A DNA stretch of 58,030 nt from the NCBI GenBank assembly GCA_020725525.1, contig DYEX01000028.1:1-58030 (forward strand). Reading direction: 5' to 3'. Shown here piece after piece: positions 27,131 to 36,616 of this stretch; position 1 is the stretch's first letter; every line of letters starts with the position of its first letter. Position numbers and translations under genes: made by a program. The notes below the pieces were generated by a model that was given only the letters and a program-made list of their open reading frames with translations, was not told the DNA's origin and searched no databases. This DNA comes from Desulfovirgula sp. (lineage in GTDB: Bacteria; Bacillota; Desulfotomaculia; Desulfotomaculales; Desulfovirgulaceae).

Positions 27131-28916
27131 TGATCTCTCCCCCTTCCTTCAGGGCGCCAAACTTGCACACCTGCACGCACAGCCCGCAGCCGGTGCAGAT
27201 AATGGCATCGACGGCTGCCTTTTTGTCCTGCACGGAAATGGCCGGGCAGCTTAATTTCAGGCAGGTCTTGCAACCGGTACAGAGTTCACCTTCCACCCGA
27301 ACCGGCGGGCGGGTTTCCCTTTTTAAGAGCGCGCATGGCCGGCGGGCGATAATCACCGACGGGGCGCCGGCGGCAATTTCTTCCTGAATGGCCTCAGTCA
27401 ACCGGGCCATGTCCAGGGGATCCACCACCCGTACCCGGCCGACCCCCAGTGCGCGTACCAGGGCTTCCAGATCCACCTCCGGGGCGTTCCTGCCCATCAG
27501 CGTTTTGCCCGTACCGGGGTGATCCTGATGGCCGGTCATGGCCGTGGTGCGGTTGTCCACAATGATTACTGTACCCTGGCCCCCGTTGTAAACCATATGC
27601 AAAAGGCCGGTGATGCCGGAATGGAAGAAAGTGGAGTCGCCGATTACGGCCACGGTACGGCGGGCCAAAGAGGAATCGGCCAGTTCGCAGCCGTGGGCCA
27701 TGCCGATGCTGGCCCCCATGCAAACGCAGCTGTCCATGCCCTCCAGGGGCGGCAGGCCGCCCAGGGTATAGCAACCGATGTCCCCGGTGACCAGAAGCTT
27801 TAGTTTGTGCAGCACATAAAATACTCCCCGGTGGGGACACCCGGGACAGAGCACGGGCGGACGCCCCGGGGCAGGAGGTAATTCCTCCACTTCACCCTTT
27901 GAGTCCAGGGGGCAGACACCTGCGCCGGAAGTTTCGGGAGACAAAGATACCGGTATCCCCGCTTCATTTAGTTTGCGGCGGATCAGACCGGGGGAGAACT
28001 CATGGCAGGCCGGGAATATCTTTTTGCCCGTCACCTCCAGACCAAGGCCCCGGACAAATTCTTCAATGTAGGGGTCCAGCTCTTCCACCACCAGAAGCCT
28101 TTCCACTCCGGCGGCAAACTGGCGGATCAGCCCCTCGGGCAAGGGAAAGGTCATCCCCAGCTTAAGTATGGAGGCTCCGGGCATAACCTCCCGCACGTAC
28201 TGGTAGCTGATGCCGCTGGTGATCACTCCCACCCGGCGGTCGCCCCAGGAGATGAAGTTCACCGGCGTGGTTTCGGTGTAGGCCCTGAGCCTTTGCAGCC
28301 GTTCTTCCAGGACCTGGCGGCGCAGGCGGCCGAAGGCCGGCACCATGAGCCATTTTTTCGGGTCCTTGCGGTAGGGCCTTAAGGGTACCTCTCTGCGCTC
28401 CTTAAGCTCCACCATACTCTGGGAATGGGCCACCCTGGTGGTGGTGCGCAGGATGACGGGCAGGTCAAACTCCTCGCTCACCTGGAGGGCCAGGCCCACC
28501 ATGTCCAGGGCTTCCTGGCTGTCCGACGGTTCAAACATGGGCACCCGGGCAAAGCGGGCGTAAAAGCGGTTGTCCTGCTCGTTCTGGGAGCTGTGCATCC
28601 CGGGGTCGTCGGCGGAAACCAGCACCAGCCCGCCGTTAACGCCCGTATAAGCCGCGGTCATCAGGGGGTCGGCCGCCACGTTTACCCCCACGTGTTTCAT
28701 GGTCACCAGCACCCGGGCCCCGGCCATGGAAGCCCCAATGCCCACTTCCAGGGCCACCTTTTCATTGGGTGCCCACTGGGCAGTAATCCCCGGGTAGCGG
28801 GCGAAGTTTTCCAGTATCTCGGTGCTGGGCGTACCCGGATAGCCAACTCCCACGGTCACCCCGTGTTCATAAGCCCCCCGGGCGATGGCTTCGTTACCCG
28901 TCATTAGTTCCTTCAT
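27123..28916 (-). CDS. iorA: Indolepyruvate:ferredoxin oxidoreductase, alpha subunit
   Basis: About 597 residues. It starts MKELMTGNEAIARGAYEHGV, has the pyrimidine-binding half with GYPGTPSTEILE and a TPP-binding half with MGASIGMAHG and GDSTFFHSGI, and ends in two 4Fe-4S motifs (CTGCKTCLKLSCP and CTGCGLCVQVCK). Catalyses the CoA-dependent oxidative decarboxylation of aryl pyruvates, or the reverse reductive carboxylation. ATG 28916 follows GGAGGT; the longer open frame from 29012 runs into the repeat region and is not credible. The neighbouring aminotransferase, PaaK and symporter fit aryl-acid/aromatic amino acid metabolism. Confidence 0.95.
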   Translation of the reverse strand: MKELMTGNEAIARGAYEHGVTVGVGYPGTPSTEILENFARYPGITAQWAPNEKVALEVGIGASMAGARVLVTMKHVGVNVAADPLMTAAYTGVNGGLVLVSADDPGMHSSQNEQDNRFYARFARVPMFEPSDSQEALDMVGLALQVSEEFDLPVILRTTTRVAHSQSMVELKERREVPLRPYRKDPKKWLMVPAFGRLRRQVLEERLQRLRAYTETTPVNFISWGDRRVGVITSGISYQYVREVMPGASILKLGMTFPLPEGLIRQFAAGVERLLVVEELDPYIEEFVRGLGLEVTGKKIFPACHEFSPGLIRRKLNEAGIPVSLSPETSGAGVCPLDSKGEVEELPPAPGRPPVLCPGCPHRGVFYVLHKLKLLVTGDIGCYTLGGLPPLEGMDSCVCMGASIGMAHGCELADSSLARRTVAVIGDSTFFHSGITGLLHMVYNGGQGTVIIVDNRTTAMTGHQDHPGTGKTLMGRNAPEVDLEALVRALGVGRVRVVDPLDMARLTEAIQEEIAAGAPSVIIARRPCALLKRETRPPVRVEGELCTGCKTCLKLSCPAISVQDKKAAVDAIICTGCGLCVQVCKFGALKEGGEING

Positions 28917-29004
28917 GATAAACCTCCATAAACTGCTGTTCTGAAAATAGTATTTGCCTGCCGTTTGCACGCGCTCGCTCCGTTCGCCTCGCAGGCCAAA
29001 ACTA

Positions 29005-29189
29005 CCCAGCACTCACCCAGCACTCACCGGACCCAGGTACCTTTGCAGGGACTAAAGCAGCATATGGTTAGCAGTATTACTATCAGAGAACCAGGTTACG
29101 GTGAGTGCTGGGTACCTGCGCAGGTGTTTAAACTGCATATAGTCAGCACTCATCCCATCAGAGAACTCCAGTTGCAGTGAGTGCTGGGT
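29005..29189. repeat. Tandem imperfect 76-bp repeats upstream of iorA
   Basis: Two units, 29036-29113 and 29111-29189, share GGTACCT.GCAGG, GCATAT.GT.AGCA, CATCAGAGAAC or TATCAGAGAAC, and end in GTGAGTGCTGGGT. Two direct CCCAGCACTCA words precede them (29005 and 29016) and are the inverse of the unit ends, so long hairpins can form (for example a 15-bp stem between 29016-29030 and 29099-29113). No ORF. The gap 28917-29254 separates paaK from iorA. It may be a structured leader RNA or a dispersed intergenic repeat. Confidence 0.7.
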
Positions 29190-29254
29190 CGCTTCGTGCA
29201 AAACGGCGGCCATTTTCATCCTCTTGTTGGTAGCGCTGAAAGCGTCATGAGTGC

Positions 29255-30559
29255 CTACTGCTTTTTAGGTCGCTTATCAATAACCCGTTTGGCTTTGCCC
29301 TGGCTGCGTTCGATGGAGTGGGGTTCCAGCAGGCGCACCCGCGGGCTGATGGAAAGCACTGTCTGGAGCCGGCGGCGGATTTTATCTTCCATGGCCTCCA
29401 GATCCCGGAAGCTACCGGTAAAGGCCTGTTCCGTCATTTCCACCTGCACTTCCAGGTAATCCAGATAGCCCTTCTTATCCACCACAATCTGGTAGTGAGG
29501 GGATATGCCTTCGATTTCCATCAATACGCTTTCAATTTGGGAGGGGAAAACATTTACCCCGGAAATGATCAGCATGTCGTCGGTGCGCCCGGCAATCCGG
29601 CGCAGGCGGGCGGTGGTGCGCCCGCAGGGACAGGGTTCCGGGTTAATTAACGAAATATCACGGGTACGGTAACGGATTACGGGAAAGGCTTCTTTGGTCA
29701 GGGTGGTGATCACCACCTCCCCTTCCTGGCCGTAATCCAGGGCCTCGCCGGTTTCGGGATCGATAATTTCCACCAGGAAATGGTCTTCGGCAATGTGCAG
29801 GCCGGGGGCTACCGTGCATTCTCCGCACACTCCCGGACCCATCACTTCCGAAAGGCCGTAGTTGTCGGTAGCCTTCATGCCCCACATTTTCTCCAGTTCC
29901 CGCCGCATTTCCTCGCTCCATGCCTCGGCACCAAACAGCCCCAACCGTACCTTCAGGCTCGCAGGATCAATGCCCATGGAACGGGCAGTTTCTCCCAGGT
30001 GGAGCACATAGGAGGGGGTACCCACCAGCACTGTGGTGCCAAAATCCTGCATCAGCATGATCTGTTTTTCGCTATTGCCCACTGATGCGGGGACAATGGT
30101 GGCTCCCACCTTTTCCAGACCGTAGTGCAGTCCGAAGGCGCCGGTAAACAAGCCGTAGCCAAAGGTAATCTGCACCACATCTTCATCGGTAACCCCGGCC
30201 TGGGTGACAATCCGGGCCACCAGTTCACTCCAGGTTTCCAGGTCCCTTCTGGTGTATCCCACCACAATGGGCTTTCCCGTCGTGCCCGACGAGGCGTGCA
30301 GCCGCACCACTTCTTTTAGCGGAACAGCAAAGAGCCCGTACGGGTAGTTATCCCGCAGGGCTGCCTTGGTGGTAAAAGGGAATTTCTGGATATCGCTTAA
30401 GGTGCGCAGATCCTCAGGCAGAACACCGTGGGCGTCAAAGAGCTGGCGGTAGTAGGGTACCCGCCGGTAAACCCGGTGCAGCGTCTCTTTCAATCGCTCC
30501 AGCTGCAGTGCCTGTAGTTTCTCCCTGTCCATGCATTCATGTTCTGGATCCCAGATCAT
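29255..30559 (-). CDS. paaK: Phenylacetate-CoA ligase (PaaK family)
   Basis: 434-residue AMP-forming aryl-acid:CoA ligase. The P-loop-like [21 protein letters not shown] lies near 90-110, SNYG-like [12 protein letters not shown] near 237, DISL and the C-terminal [20 protein letters not shown] near 330. It activates phenylacetate or similar aryl acids. It overlaps the symporter gene by 4 bases (30556-30559) and is followed by iorA-iorB, consistent with conversion between the free acid, its CoA ester and the 2-oxo acid. C-terminal Lys/Arg-rich end. Confidence 0.93.
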   Translation of the reverse strand: MIWDPEHECMDREKLQALQLERLKETLHRVYRRVPYYRQLFDAHGVLPEDLRTLSDIQKFPFTTKAALRDNYPYGLFAVPLKEVVRLHASSGTTGKPIVVGYTRRDLETWSELVARIVTQAGVTDEDVVQITFGYGLFTGAFGLHYGLEKVGATIVPASVGNSEKQIMLMQDFGTTVLVGTPSYVLHLGETARSMGIDPASLKVRLGLFGAEAWSEEMRRELEKMWGMKATDNYGLSEVMGPGVCGECTVAPGLHIAEDHFLVEIIDPETGEALDYGQEGEVVITTLTKEAFPVIRYRTRDISLINPEPCPCGRTTARLRRIAGRTDDMLIISGVNVFPSQIESVLMEIEGISPHYQIVVDKKGYLDYLEVQVEMTEQAFTGSFRDLEAMEDKIRRRLQTVLSISPRVRLLEPHSIERSQGKAKRVIDKRPKKQ

Positions 30560-32076
30560 GCACTTTCCACTTCCTTACATTTCAGTAAAGTCTGTTTCCC
30601 CCTGACAGCACCCGGACCAAAGGCCTTTTCCACCGCCTGTGCCGGAAGGGGAGGCGTAACCAGGCTCACCACGGGTACCACCACCAGGGGAATGAGCATG
30701 GCCAGCGACCCCACCAGGGGAATAACCCCCGGATCAAGCCGGAAATAAAGGGACAGGATTACGGAACAGCCCAGTCCAGTTAAAGTTCCGGCCCAGGCAC
30801 CCGCAGGCGTGGTGCCCCGCCAGAATAAACCGTAGAGGTAGGGGGCCAGGAATGCTCCGGCCACTGTGCCCCAGGACATGGCCATCAAGCTCAGGATAAT
30901 CCCGGGCTTTACCAGGGCAATAATTAAAGAAAGGGCAATGAAAATAAAGCATAACAGGCGCATGATCAAAACGCCGTATTCTTTAGCCCAGTGGGGTCGC
31001 AGGCTCTGCACCAGATCTATGGAAATGGCCGAACTGCTCACCAGCACCAGGGACGACAGGGTGGACATGGATGCCGAGAGCACCAGCAGGAGAATGAGCG
31101 TTGCTCCGAGCTCAGGCAGTGTGTTGTGAATCAGGATCGGCATGAGCATATCGGGAGTAGGCTTGCCGCTGGCTGGATCCACGGGCAATTTGTCAAAGAA
31201 CAGGTGCGTAAGAGCTCCGGTGAAATAGGCTCCAAAGGTAATCACCAGGGCAAAAAGGGTGGACACCACCATGGCCGGGCGGATGGTACGCTCGTCCTTA
31301 ATGGCGTAAAATTTCTGCACCATTTGGGGCAATCCCCAGGGACCAAGACTGGTCAAAATAACCAGGGAAAGCAGGGGCAACCAGCGGCCCTGCGGCCCGG
31401 TCAGGCTCACCAGGCCGGGGTCAACCTGGGCCAGCCGTTGCAGTCCCTGGAACAGACCCCCCACCTGGGGAGCTTCCAGGACATAATAGAGCAATATACC
31501 CACTCCGGCCAGCATGATCATACCCTGAATCACATCGGTGAGGGCCACTGCCCGGTAACCGCCCATAATCAGGTACATTGCTGTTAAAAGGCACATTAAT
31601 AGTGCGGCATAAATGTACGGGATGCCAAAGATCTGATTAAATAAATAGCTCAACCCCATGAAAACCGAAGCGGAATATGGAACCAGGAACAGGAAAATAA
31701 CCAGGGCACCGTAAATTTTCATCGCCCGGCTCTGATAGCGGGCCTCTAAAAATTCCGGCATGGTCATGGCACCCAGCCGGGCCGTCATAACCCGGGTCCG
31801 CCGGGCCAAAACCAGCCAGGCTAACAGGCTGCCGATAAGGGTATTACCCAGAACAATCCACAGGGCGGCCATGCCAAATCCCCAGCCCACCTTACCGGCG
31901 TAACCAATAAAAATAACCGCCGAGAAATAGGTGGTGCCGTAAGCAAAGGCCGAAAGCCAGGGACCCATGGCCCGACCGCCCAGGAAGAAGTCGCCCAGGG
32001 TACGGTTACGACCCATATTGCTGTAGCCGCTGTAAAGCAACACGCCCACAAAAAGACACAACAGCAACAGTTTCAT
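30556..32076 (-). CDS. Sodium:solute symporter (SSS family)
   Basis: 506-residue permease with about 13 helices. Signature pieces: [35 protein letters not shown] (early helices), the [24 protein letters not shown] sodium-site helix near 330. SSS members include acetate, proline and phenylacetate carriers. Given paaK directly behind it, an aryl acid is a good candidate substrate, but this is inference. It is 112 bases after the aminotransferase, a gap that shows no clear terminator. Confidence 0.88.
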   Translation of the reverse strand: MKLLLLCLFVGVLLYSGYSNMGRNRTLGDFFLGGRAMGPWLSAFAYGTTYFSAVIFIGYAGKVGWGFGMAALWIVLGNTLIGSLLAWLVLARRTRVMTARLGAMTMPEFLEARYQSRAMKIYGALVIFLFLVPYSASVFMGLSYLFNQIFGIPYIYAALLMCLLTAMYLIMGGYRAVALTDVIQGMIMLAGVGILLYYVLEAPQVGGLFQGLQRLAQVDPGLVSLTGPQGRWLPLLSLVILTSLGPWGLPQMVQKFYAIKDERTIRPAMVVSTLFALVITFGAYFTGALTHLFFDKLPVDPASGKPTPDMLMPILIHNTLPELGATLILLLVLSASMSTLSSLVLVSSSAISIDLVQSLRPHWAKEYGVLIMRLLCFIFIALSLIIALVKPGIILSLMAMSWGTVAGAFLAPYLYGLFWRGTTPAGAWAGTLTGLGCSVILSLYFRLDPGVIPLVGSLAMLIPLVVVPVVSLVTPPLPAQAVEKAFGPGAVRGKQTLLKCKEVESA

Positions 32077-32188
32077 TCCTGCCGTCCTCCCATCCTGCTT
32101 TTTACTTTATTCTGGCCGGCATACCGGTTCCGGCATAATTTTTTAACATTTCTACATCAGGGCATGAAATCCTGCCGGTGCAAAAAAT

Positions 32189-33445
32189 TTAAGAGCATAC
32201 ACTGCCGGCAACGCTCACACCCGCTTCCCTGGCCGGAATAGGCCGGTGGGTAGTGGATATCACCCGCGGTTTTACGCCCCGCCGTCGAACCATCTGGGCC
32301 ATGCGCCGCATGGCCTCGCCCAGATCTTCCAGCGATGCCGCATAGGAGCAGCGTACAAAACCTTCGCCGCTGGCCCCAAAGGCGTTACCCGGAACCACGG
32401 CTACCTTTTCCTCCTGCAGCAGGGTCTCGGCAAATTCCTCTGAGGTCAGGCCGGTAACCCTGATCTCCGGAAAGGCATAAAAAGCCCCTTTTGGTTCAAA
32501 ACAGGGCAACCCCATATCCCGGAAAGCATGCAGCACCAGGTGGCGACGCCGGTTATATTCCCGTACCATGCGTTCCATCCCCGCCCGGCCGTTTTTCAGC
32601 GCTTCCAGGGCGGCCATCTGAGCGGTAATGGGCGCACACAGCATGGTATACTGGTGGATTTTGGTCATGGCGGCAATGAAGTCCCCATGGCCGCAGGCAT
32701 AGCCCACTCGCCAGCCCGTCATAGCATAGGATTTGGAAAACCCGTTCAACAGAACGGTGCGCTCCTTCATGCCGGGCAGGCTGGCCAGGCAGGTGTGCTG
32801 CCCGTCATAGGTCAACCGATCGTAAATCTCATCGGAAATAACAATCAGGTCGTGGGCTACGGCCACCTCCGCAATTTCCAGGAGGGTTTTCCGGTCCAGC
32901 ACCGCCCCGGTGGGATTGTTGGGATAGCATAACAGCAGGAGCTTGGTGCGTGGCGTGATGGCCGCCTCCACCTGGTGGGCACGGAGGCAAAAACCTTGTT
33001 CCATGCCGGTGGGCAGGGAAACCACTTTTCCCCCGGCTAAAGTCACCGTGGGGGCATAGGACACATAGGAAGGTTCCGGAATGAGCACCTCGTCACCTGG
33101 ACAAACCAGCGCTCTTAAGGCCAGGTCCAGACCCTGGCTTACTCCTACCGTTACCAGAATCTCGCTCCGGGGATCATAGGTTACGCCATAAGTTTCGGCC
33201 AGGTCCCGGGCGATGGCGCAGCGCAATTCCAGGAGGCCGCTGTTGGAGGTGTACATGGTGTAACCCTTCTCCAGGGAGTAAATGCAGGCCTCCCGGATGT
33301 GCCAGGGCGTGACAAAGTCCGGTTCACCCACACCCAGGGAGATTACCCCTTTGGTTTCGGCCACCATATCGAAAAAACGGCGAATCCCCGAGGGTGGCAT
33401 ATCCCGTACCACGGGATTAATACGCTCGCACCAGGTTCTATTCAT
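32189..33445 (-). CDS. Class I/II PLP aminotransferase
   Basis: 418 residues of the aspartate/aromatic aminotransferase fold type I. Visible: ISLGVGEPDFVTPWHIREA near the start, NPTGAVLDR (PLP-pocket Asn), SDEIYDRLTYDG (Asp/Tyr contacts to PLP), the Schiff-base Lys in NGFSKSYAMTGWRVGY (near 246), and the substrate-carboxylate Arg region FVRCSYAAS. Specificity cannot be read; aromatic or alanine transamination would fit neighbours and T-box respectively. A C-terminal extension of about 30 residues is variable. It follows the Lrp-like gene after 33 bases. Confidence 0.88.
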   Translation of the reverse strand: MNRTWCERINPVVRDMPPSGIRRFFDMVAETKGVISLGVGEPDFVTPWHIREACIYSLEKGYTMYTSNSGLLELRCAIARDLAETYGVTYDPRSEILVTVGVSQGLDLALRALVCPGDEVLIPEPSYVSYAPTVTLAGGKVVSLPTGMEQGFCLRAHQVEAAITPRTKLLLLCYPNNPTGAVLDRKTLLEIAEVAVAHDLIVISDEIYDRLTYDGQHTCLASLPGMKERTVLLNGFSKSYAMTGWRVGYACGHGDFIAAMTKIHQYTMLCAPITAQMAALEALKNGRAGMERMVREYNRRRHLVLHAFRDMGLPCFEPKGAFYAFPEIRVTGLTSEEFAETLLQEEKVAVVPGNAFGASGEGFVRCSYAASLEDLGEAMRRMAQMVRRRGVKPRVISTTHRPIPAREAGVSVAGSVCS

Positions 33446-33478
33446 CGCCTTTCCTCCCCGTCGGTTTTTGGATTTTAG

Positions 33479-33964
33479 TCAAGGAGACACCATCAGGCGG
33501 CGGTCTTCCTCGGTGTCTTCTATAATAACCCCGTCCTGTTTATAGGTTTTGAGAACGAAGTGGGTGGTGGTGCTGATCACCCCTTCAATGGTGGCCAGCT
33601 TGGTGGCCACGAAGTGGCTGACTTCCCGCATGGTACGCCCTTCGATGAAGACGGCCAGGTCGTAGGCCCCGGACATCAGGCGCACGCTGCGCACCTCCGG
33701 GAATCGACAAATCCGCCTGGCCACCCCATCAAAGCCCACATCCCGCTGGGGTGTGATGCGCACTTCAATCAGAGCAGAGACCTTCTCTTCACCCGCTTTT
33801 TCCCAGTTAACCAGGGTCATGTACTTTAAGATGGTTTTATTTTGTTCCAGTTCTTTAATGGCCCGGCGTACTTCCCCCACGTCCGCCTGCAGCATGACGG
33901 CTATCTCTTCCGGCGTCAACCTGGCATTGTCTTCCAGAAGCTCGAGCAATTCCAGCGTATTCAC
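33479..33964 (-). CDS. Lrp/AsnC-family transcriptional regulator
   Basis: 161 residues: winged HTH at 1-60 (LLELLEDNARLTPEEIAVMLQADVGEVRRAIKELE) and a RAM ligand-binding domain from about 68 (VSALIEVRITPQRDVGFDGVARRICRFPEVRSVRLMSGAYDLAVFIEG). Such proteins sense amino acids. GTG 33964 follows AGGGGTG. It is the first gene after the T-box leader and likely controls its own operon. The C-terminal 25 residues (EDTEEDRRLMVSP) extend past the domain. Confidence 0.9.
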   Translation of the reverse strand: MNTLELLELLEDNARLTPEEIAVMLQADVGEVRRAIKELEQNKTILKYMTLVNWEKAGEEKVSALIEVRITPQRDVGFDGVARRICRFPEVRSVRLMSGAYDLAVFIEGRTMREVSHFVATKLATIEGVISTTTHFVLKTYKQDGVIIEDTEEDRRLMVSP

Positions 33965-33993
33965 CTGTTCACCCCTTGTCTTTTAAAGTTAAA

Positions 33994-34235
33994 GGGCTCT
34001 CGCCCCAATGGGACGAGAGCCCGGTCTCGCGGTACCACCCAATTTGGCCGCCCAGGGAAAAAGGCGACCCCCTCCTGGCCCGGTAACGGCGGGCTGCCGG
34101 AAAGGACATACTCGGTGAAATCACCTTTGGGTCCCCGGCTCCGGGGCGGCACGGGTACTTCCCCAGCCGGGCTTGCACCCTCCCCGGCTCGCTGCATGGT
34201 TTACGCACCCATCTTCCCCTTCACGGCCTTACTGC
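33994..34235 (-). promoter_or_regulatory. T-box riboswitch leader
   Basis: On the minus strand the T-box sequence GGGTGGTACCGCG is at 34028-34040, followed by the terminator stem GGGCTCTCG/CGAGAGCCC (33994-34022) and T-rich sequence. Stem I is seen upstream: AGCGA bulge, GGTGCAA distal loop and a GTGA/GGAG kink-turn. By alignment to the glyQS-type specifier loop the codon appears to be GCC (Ala), followed by G (minus-strand GTGCCG at about 34146-34151). Uncharged tRNA would favour the antiterminator and expression of the Lrp-aminotransferase operon. T-box certainty is high, the specifier is tentative. Confidence 0.93.
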
Positions 34236-34294
34236 CATATCAAGTTAAGCAAAATACTAACATGCGCGCGCCCCGCTGTCAACAGGTAATTGGT

Positions 34295-35659
34295 TTACAG
34301 CGTCAAAATGCCCTCCGGGTTGCGTACCACCCGCAGCACCCGGGCTTCGCTGCCGTCCACGGCGTCTATGTAGATCAGGAAGAGATCCCTGTCCAGCCGG
34401 GCCTGAAATTCATAGGCCAGCTTTTCTTTGTCCGGGGACACCGGGATGAGGGCCAGCCGGCCCCCCCTTACCTCCTTCAGCCGGGAGTTGAGCTTTTTCC
34501 GGGCTTCCTGCGGGCTAATCCGGGGGCGGGGCAGTTCGCGGCGGGTGTGGTTCATCAAATAGCCCGAGGCCTCCACACCCAGGATCTGGCCGTTGTCCAG
34601 GGCTACGGTCACCTTAATTTGATCCGGGTAGAGGATCACCCGGTCCTGGGTGGCGGCAAAGTTGAATACGGCAACGCCGTTCTGCTGCTCATGATACACC
34701 GCCACCATGTTGTTGAAGCCCAGGGAAGCCAGGTATTCCCGGGCCTTTTGCCTGGCCTTTTCAATGCTCCAGGCGGGGCGGCCAATCTGGCGACCGTTGG
34801 TCATCCAGTTCAGGTGGCCGCCCTGCCGGGTAATGGCCACGGTAATGTTGCCTCCCCCATCGCCGTTTTGAGGGCGCAGTTCCACCAGGTAAGAGGGAAT
34901 TTTGCCCCGGGTTTCCCCCACCCGTTCCACCGTGTAATTATCCCTGCCTTCCACCAGCTTCAGCGCCCGCCTGCGGGCCTCGTCCCTGTTAATGGTCTTC
35001 CCGGTGAGGCCCCGGGCCGTTCTTTTTTCCAGATGGTCGGAGAAAGGGCCATCGTATATCAGTGTGGGAAAATTCTCCATGTGCTTCTCAATGGTCTGGA
35101 AGTTGGCGTTGGCCAGGCGCGGGCCCTGCCGGCCCAGGGTGCGGCTGCCTTCCCGCACCAGTTCGTTCAGGTAAAGCCGCCCATCGGCAATGCGCCCTTC
35201 CAGGTCGTGCAGGGCCAGGTTTAAATCGGCGGACTGCCGGTAAAGGCGGTTTAAGGTTTCCCACTGCCGGTCGGACTCCAGCTGCCCCCTGGCCGCCTGC
35301 TGCAACAGGGAATGGGCGTAATCCCCCACCTGGGTGAGGAACCTGGACGTGCGCCCGGTGAGGGCATCGGCCACCGGCAGCTGGTTTAAATCCGCCTGGG
35401 CCGCCGTGGCCCGTTGCCAGAGTTCCATAAAAAGGGTGCTTTGTGCTTCCGGCGTGCCGGCCACCAGGCTCTTGGAAAGCAGTACTTCCATATTCTGGAC
35501 GTTTTCCGTCAGGTCATAGAGGGCCCGGTAGTACTTGTTATTTAAAGCCGTTTCCAGGCGCTGGCGCACGGTGAACTGCTGGTAGCCCCAGTAACCTAAA
35601 GCGCCCACCAGCAATACCCCGGCCACCAGGGGCAATAGCCAAAACCTCTTATTGTTCAT
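34295..35659 (-). CDS. ypeB: Germination protein YpeB
   Basis: About 454 residues. One N-terminal membrane helix (FWLLPLVAGVLLVGALGYWGY) is followed by a long helical region and three PepSY-like domains in the C-terminal half (DEARRRALKLVEGRDN, SIEKARQKAREYLASLGF, SPQEARKKLNSRL). YpeB is needed for SleB localisation and stability in spores. ATG 35659 is preferred; the longer open frame overlaps sleB. It lies 19 bases after sleB, the standard pair; a sigma-G promoter would be expected before sleB. Confidence 0.95.
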   Translation of the reverse strand: MNNKRFWLLPLVAGVLLVGALGYWGYQQFTVRQRLETALNNKYYRALYDLTENVQNMEVLLSKSLVAGTPEAQSTLFMELWQRATAAQADLNQLPVADALTGRTSRFLTQVGDYAHSLLQQAARGQLESDRQWETLNRLYRQSADLNLALHDLEGRIADGRLYLNELVREGSRTLGRQGPRLANANFQTIEKHMENFPTLIYDGPFSDHLEKRTARGLTGKTINRDEARRRALKLVEGRDNYTVERVGETRGKIPSYLVELRPQNGDGGGNITVAITRQGGHLNWMTNGRQIGRPAWSIEKARQKAREYLASLGFNNMVAVYHEQQNGVAVFNFAATQDRVILYPDQIKVTVALDNGQILGVEASGYLMNHTRRELPRPRISPQEARKKLNSRLKEVRGGRLALIPVSPDKEKLAYEFQARLDRDLFLIYIDAVDGSEARVLRVVRNPEGILTL

Positions 35660-35678
35660 CGTCAACTCCCGACCTCCT

Positions 35679-36398
35679 TTAGCGGGCAAAAACGTGACGA
35701 CCGATCTGGGTGACAATGTTCCGGGTCCAGATCCACGGGTTCACCGGCTTGGCGGGGTTCCAGAAGTAAAGGCTTCCCCCCGTCGGGTCCCACCCGCTCA
35801 TGGCCAGCATGGCTGCCCGCAGGGACTCCTCGCTCACCGGGCGGTTGTACTGGCCGTTGCTCACCGATTCAAAGGCATGGGGCTGAAAGATGACTCCCGC
35901 CAGGCTGTGGGGAAAGGCCGCACTCCTGGTGCGGTTCAAAATCACCGCTCCCACGGCCACCTTGCCCTCAAAGGGCTCGTCGGCTGCCTCCCCTTCAATA
36001 ACCCTGGCCAGCAGGTAAACCGCATCCCGGTTGGTTACCCCCCGGGAGACTGCCGGTGGTTCTGGGAATGGTGCTGCCGCGGGCGCCGGGGGAAAGCCCA
36101 GGGCGGCCCAGGTATCCGGGCCGACCACGCCGTCGGGAACAAGGCCGTTGTTTAGCTGAAAATCCACCACCGCCTGCTGGGTTTTGCTACCGTAGAAGCC
36201 GTCCACCGGCCCATCATAGAATCCCCAGTCCAGCAGGCGCTGCTGCACCCTGATCACATCATCCCCACTCAGTCCCCAGTAGAGGGTGCGCTCCTGGGCC
36301 GGGGAAAGCCTGGTAGCCACCATCAGTCCCGTGGTCAGTATAACCAGGGTCAGCAGCAATAAAATGGAACGGCGGAATAAAGCGAGCGCCAGTTTCAT
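35679..36398 (-). CDS. sleB: Spore cortex-lytic enzyme SleB
   Basis: 239 residues: membrane helix/signal (about 8-30), PG_binding_1 domain at 38-100 (LSGDDVIRVQQRLLDWGFYDGPVDGFYG), and the Hydrolase_2/SleB catalytic domain at 125-239 with the glutamate in LLARVIEGEAADEPFEGKVAVGAVILNR. It is a lytic transglycosylase that opens the cortex during germination. Upstream, 36399-36616 contains the dsrN terminator and possible promoter elements that I cannot assign. Confidence 0.95.
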   Translation of the reverse strand: MKLALALFRRSILLLLTLVILTTGLMVATRLSPAQERTLYWGLSGDDVIRVQQRLLDWGFYDGPVDGFYGSKTQQAVVDFQLNNGLVPDGVVGPDTWAALGFPPAPAAAPFPEPPAVSRGVTNRDAVYLLARVIEGEAADEPFEGKVAVGAVILNRTRSAAFPHSLAGVIFQPHAFESVSNGQYNRPVSEESLRAAMLAMSGWDPTGGSLYFWNPAKPVNPWIWTRNIVTQIGRHVFAR

Positions 36399-36551
36399 CG
36401 TGCCTTATCCCCTTTTTGGTCAAATTGCATGTATAGTATTAACCCTACCCCTAAAAAACATGACTGGAAAAATTCCTCGCCCCTATTTGCCAAAGAATGG
36501 CTACCGGTTCACTCCAGGCATGCCTGCCGGAAGACCCCCATAAAAAGCGTC

Positions 36552-36577
36552 GCGCCGCAGAGTCACCTCTGCGGCGC
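36552..36577 (-). terminator. Terminator of the dsrC-dsrN end of the dsr locus
   Basis: GCGCCGCAGAG / CTCTGCGGCGC, perfect 11-bp stem with TCAC loop, then GACGCTTTTTATG on the minus strand. It lies 40 bases past the dsrN stop and separates the dsr locus from sleB. Confidence 0.9.
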
Positions 36578-36616
36578 CGTACCGCCTCTCCCTTATCCCC
36601 GCTTTCTCTCCTAAGT

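Noticed and set aside
33842-35224. 460-residue plus-strand frame across the T-box and ypeB
   Set aside because: It crosses the T-box leader and runs antisense to lrp and ypeB; no domain seen.
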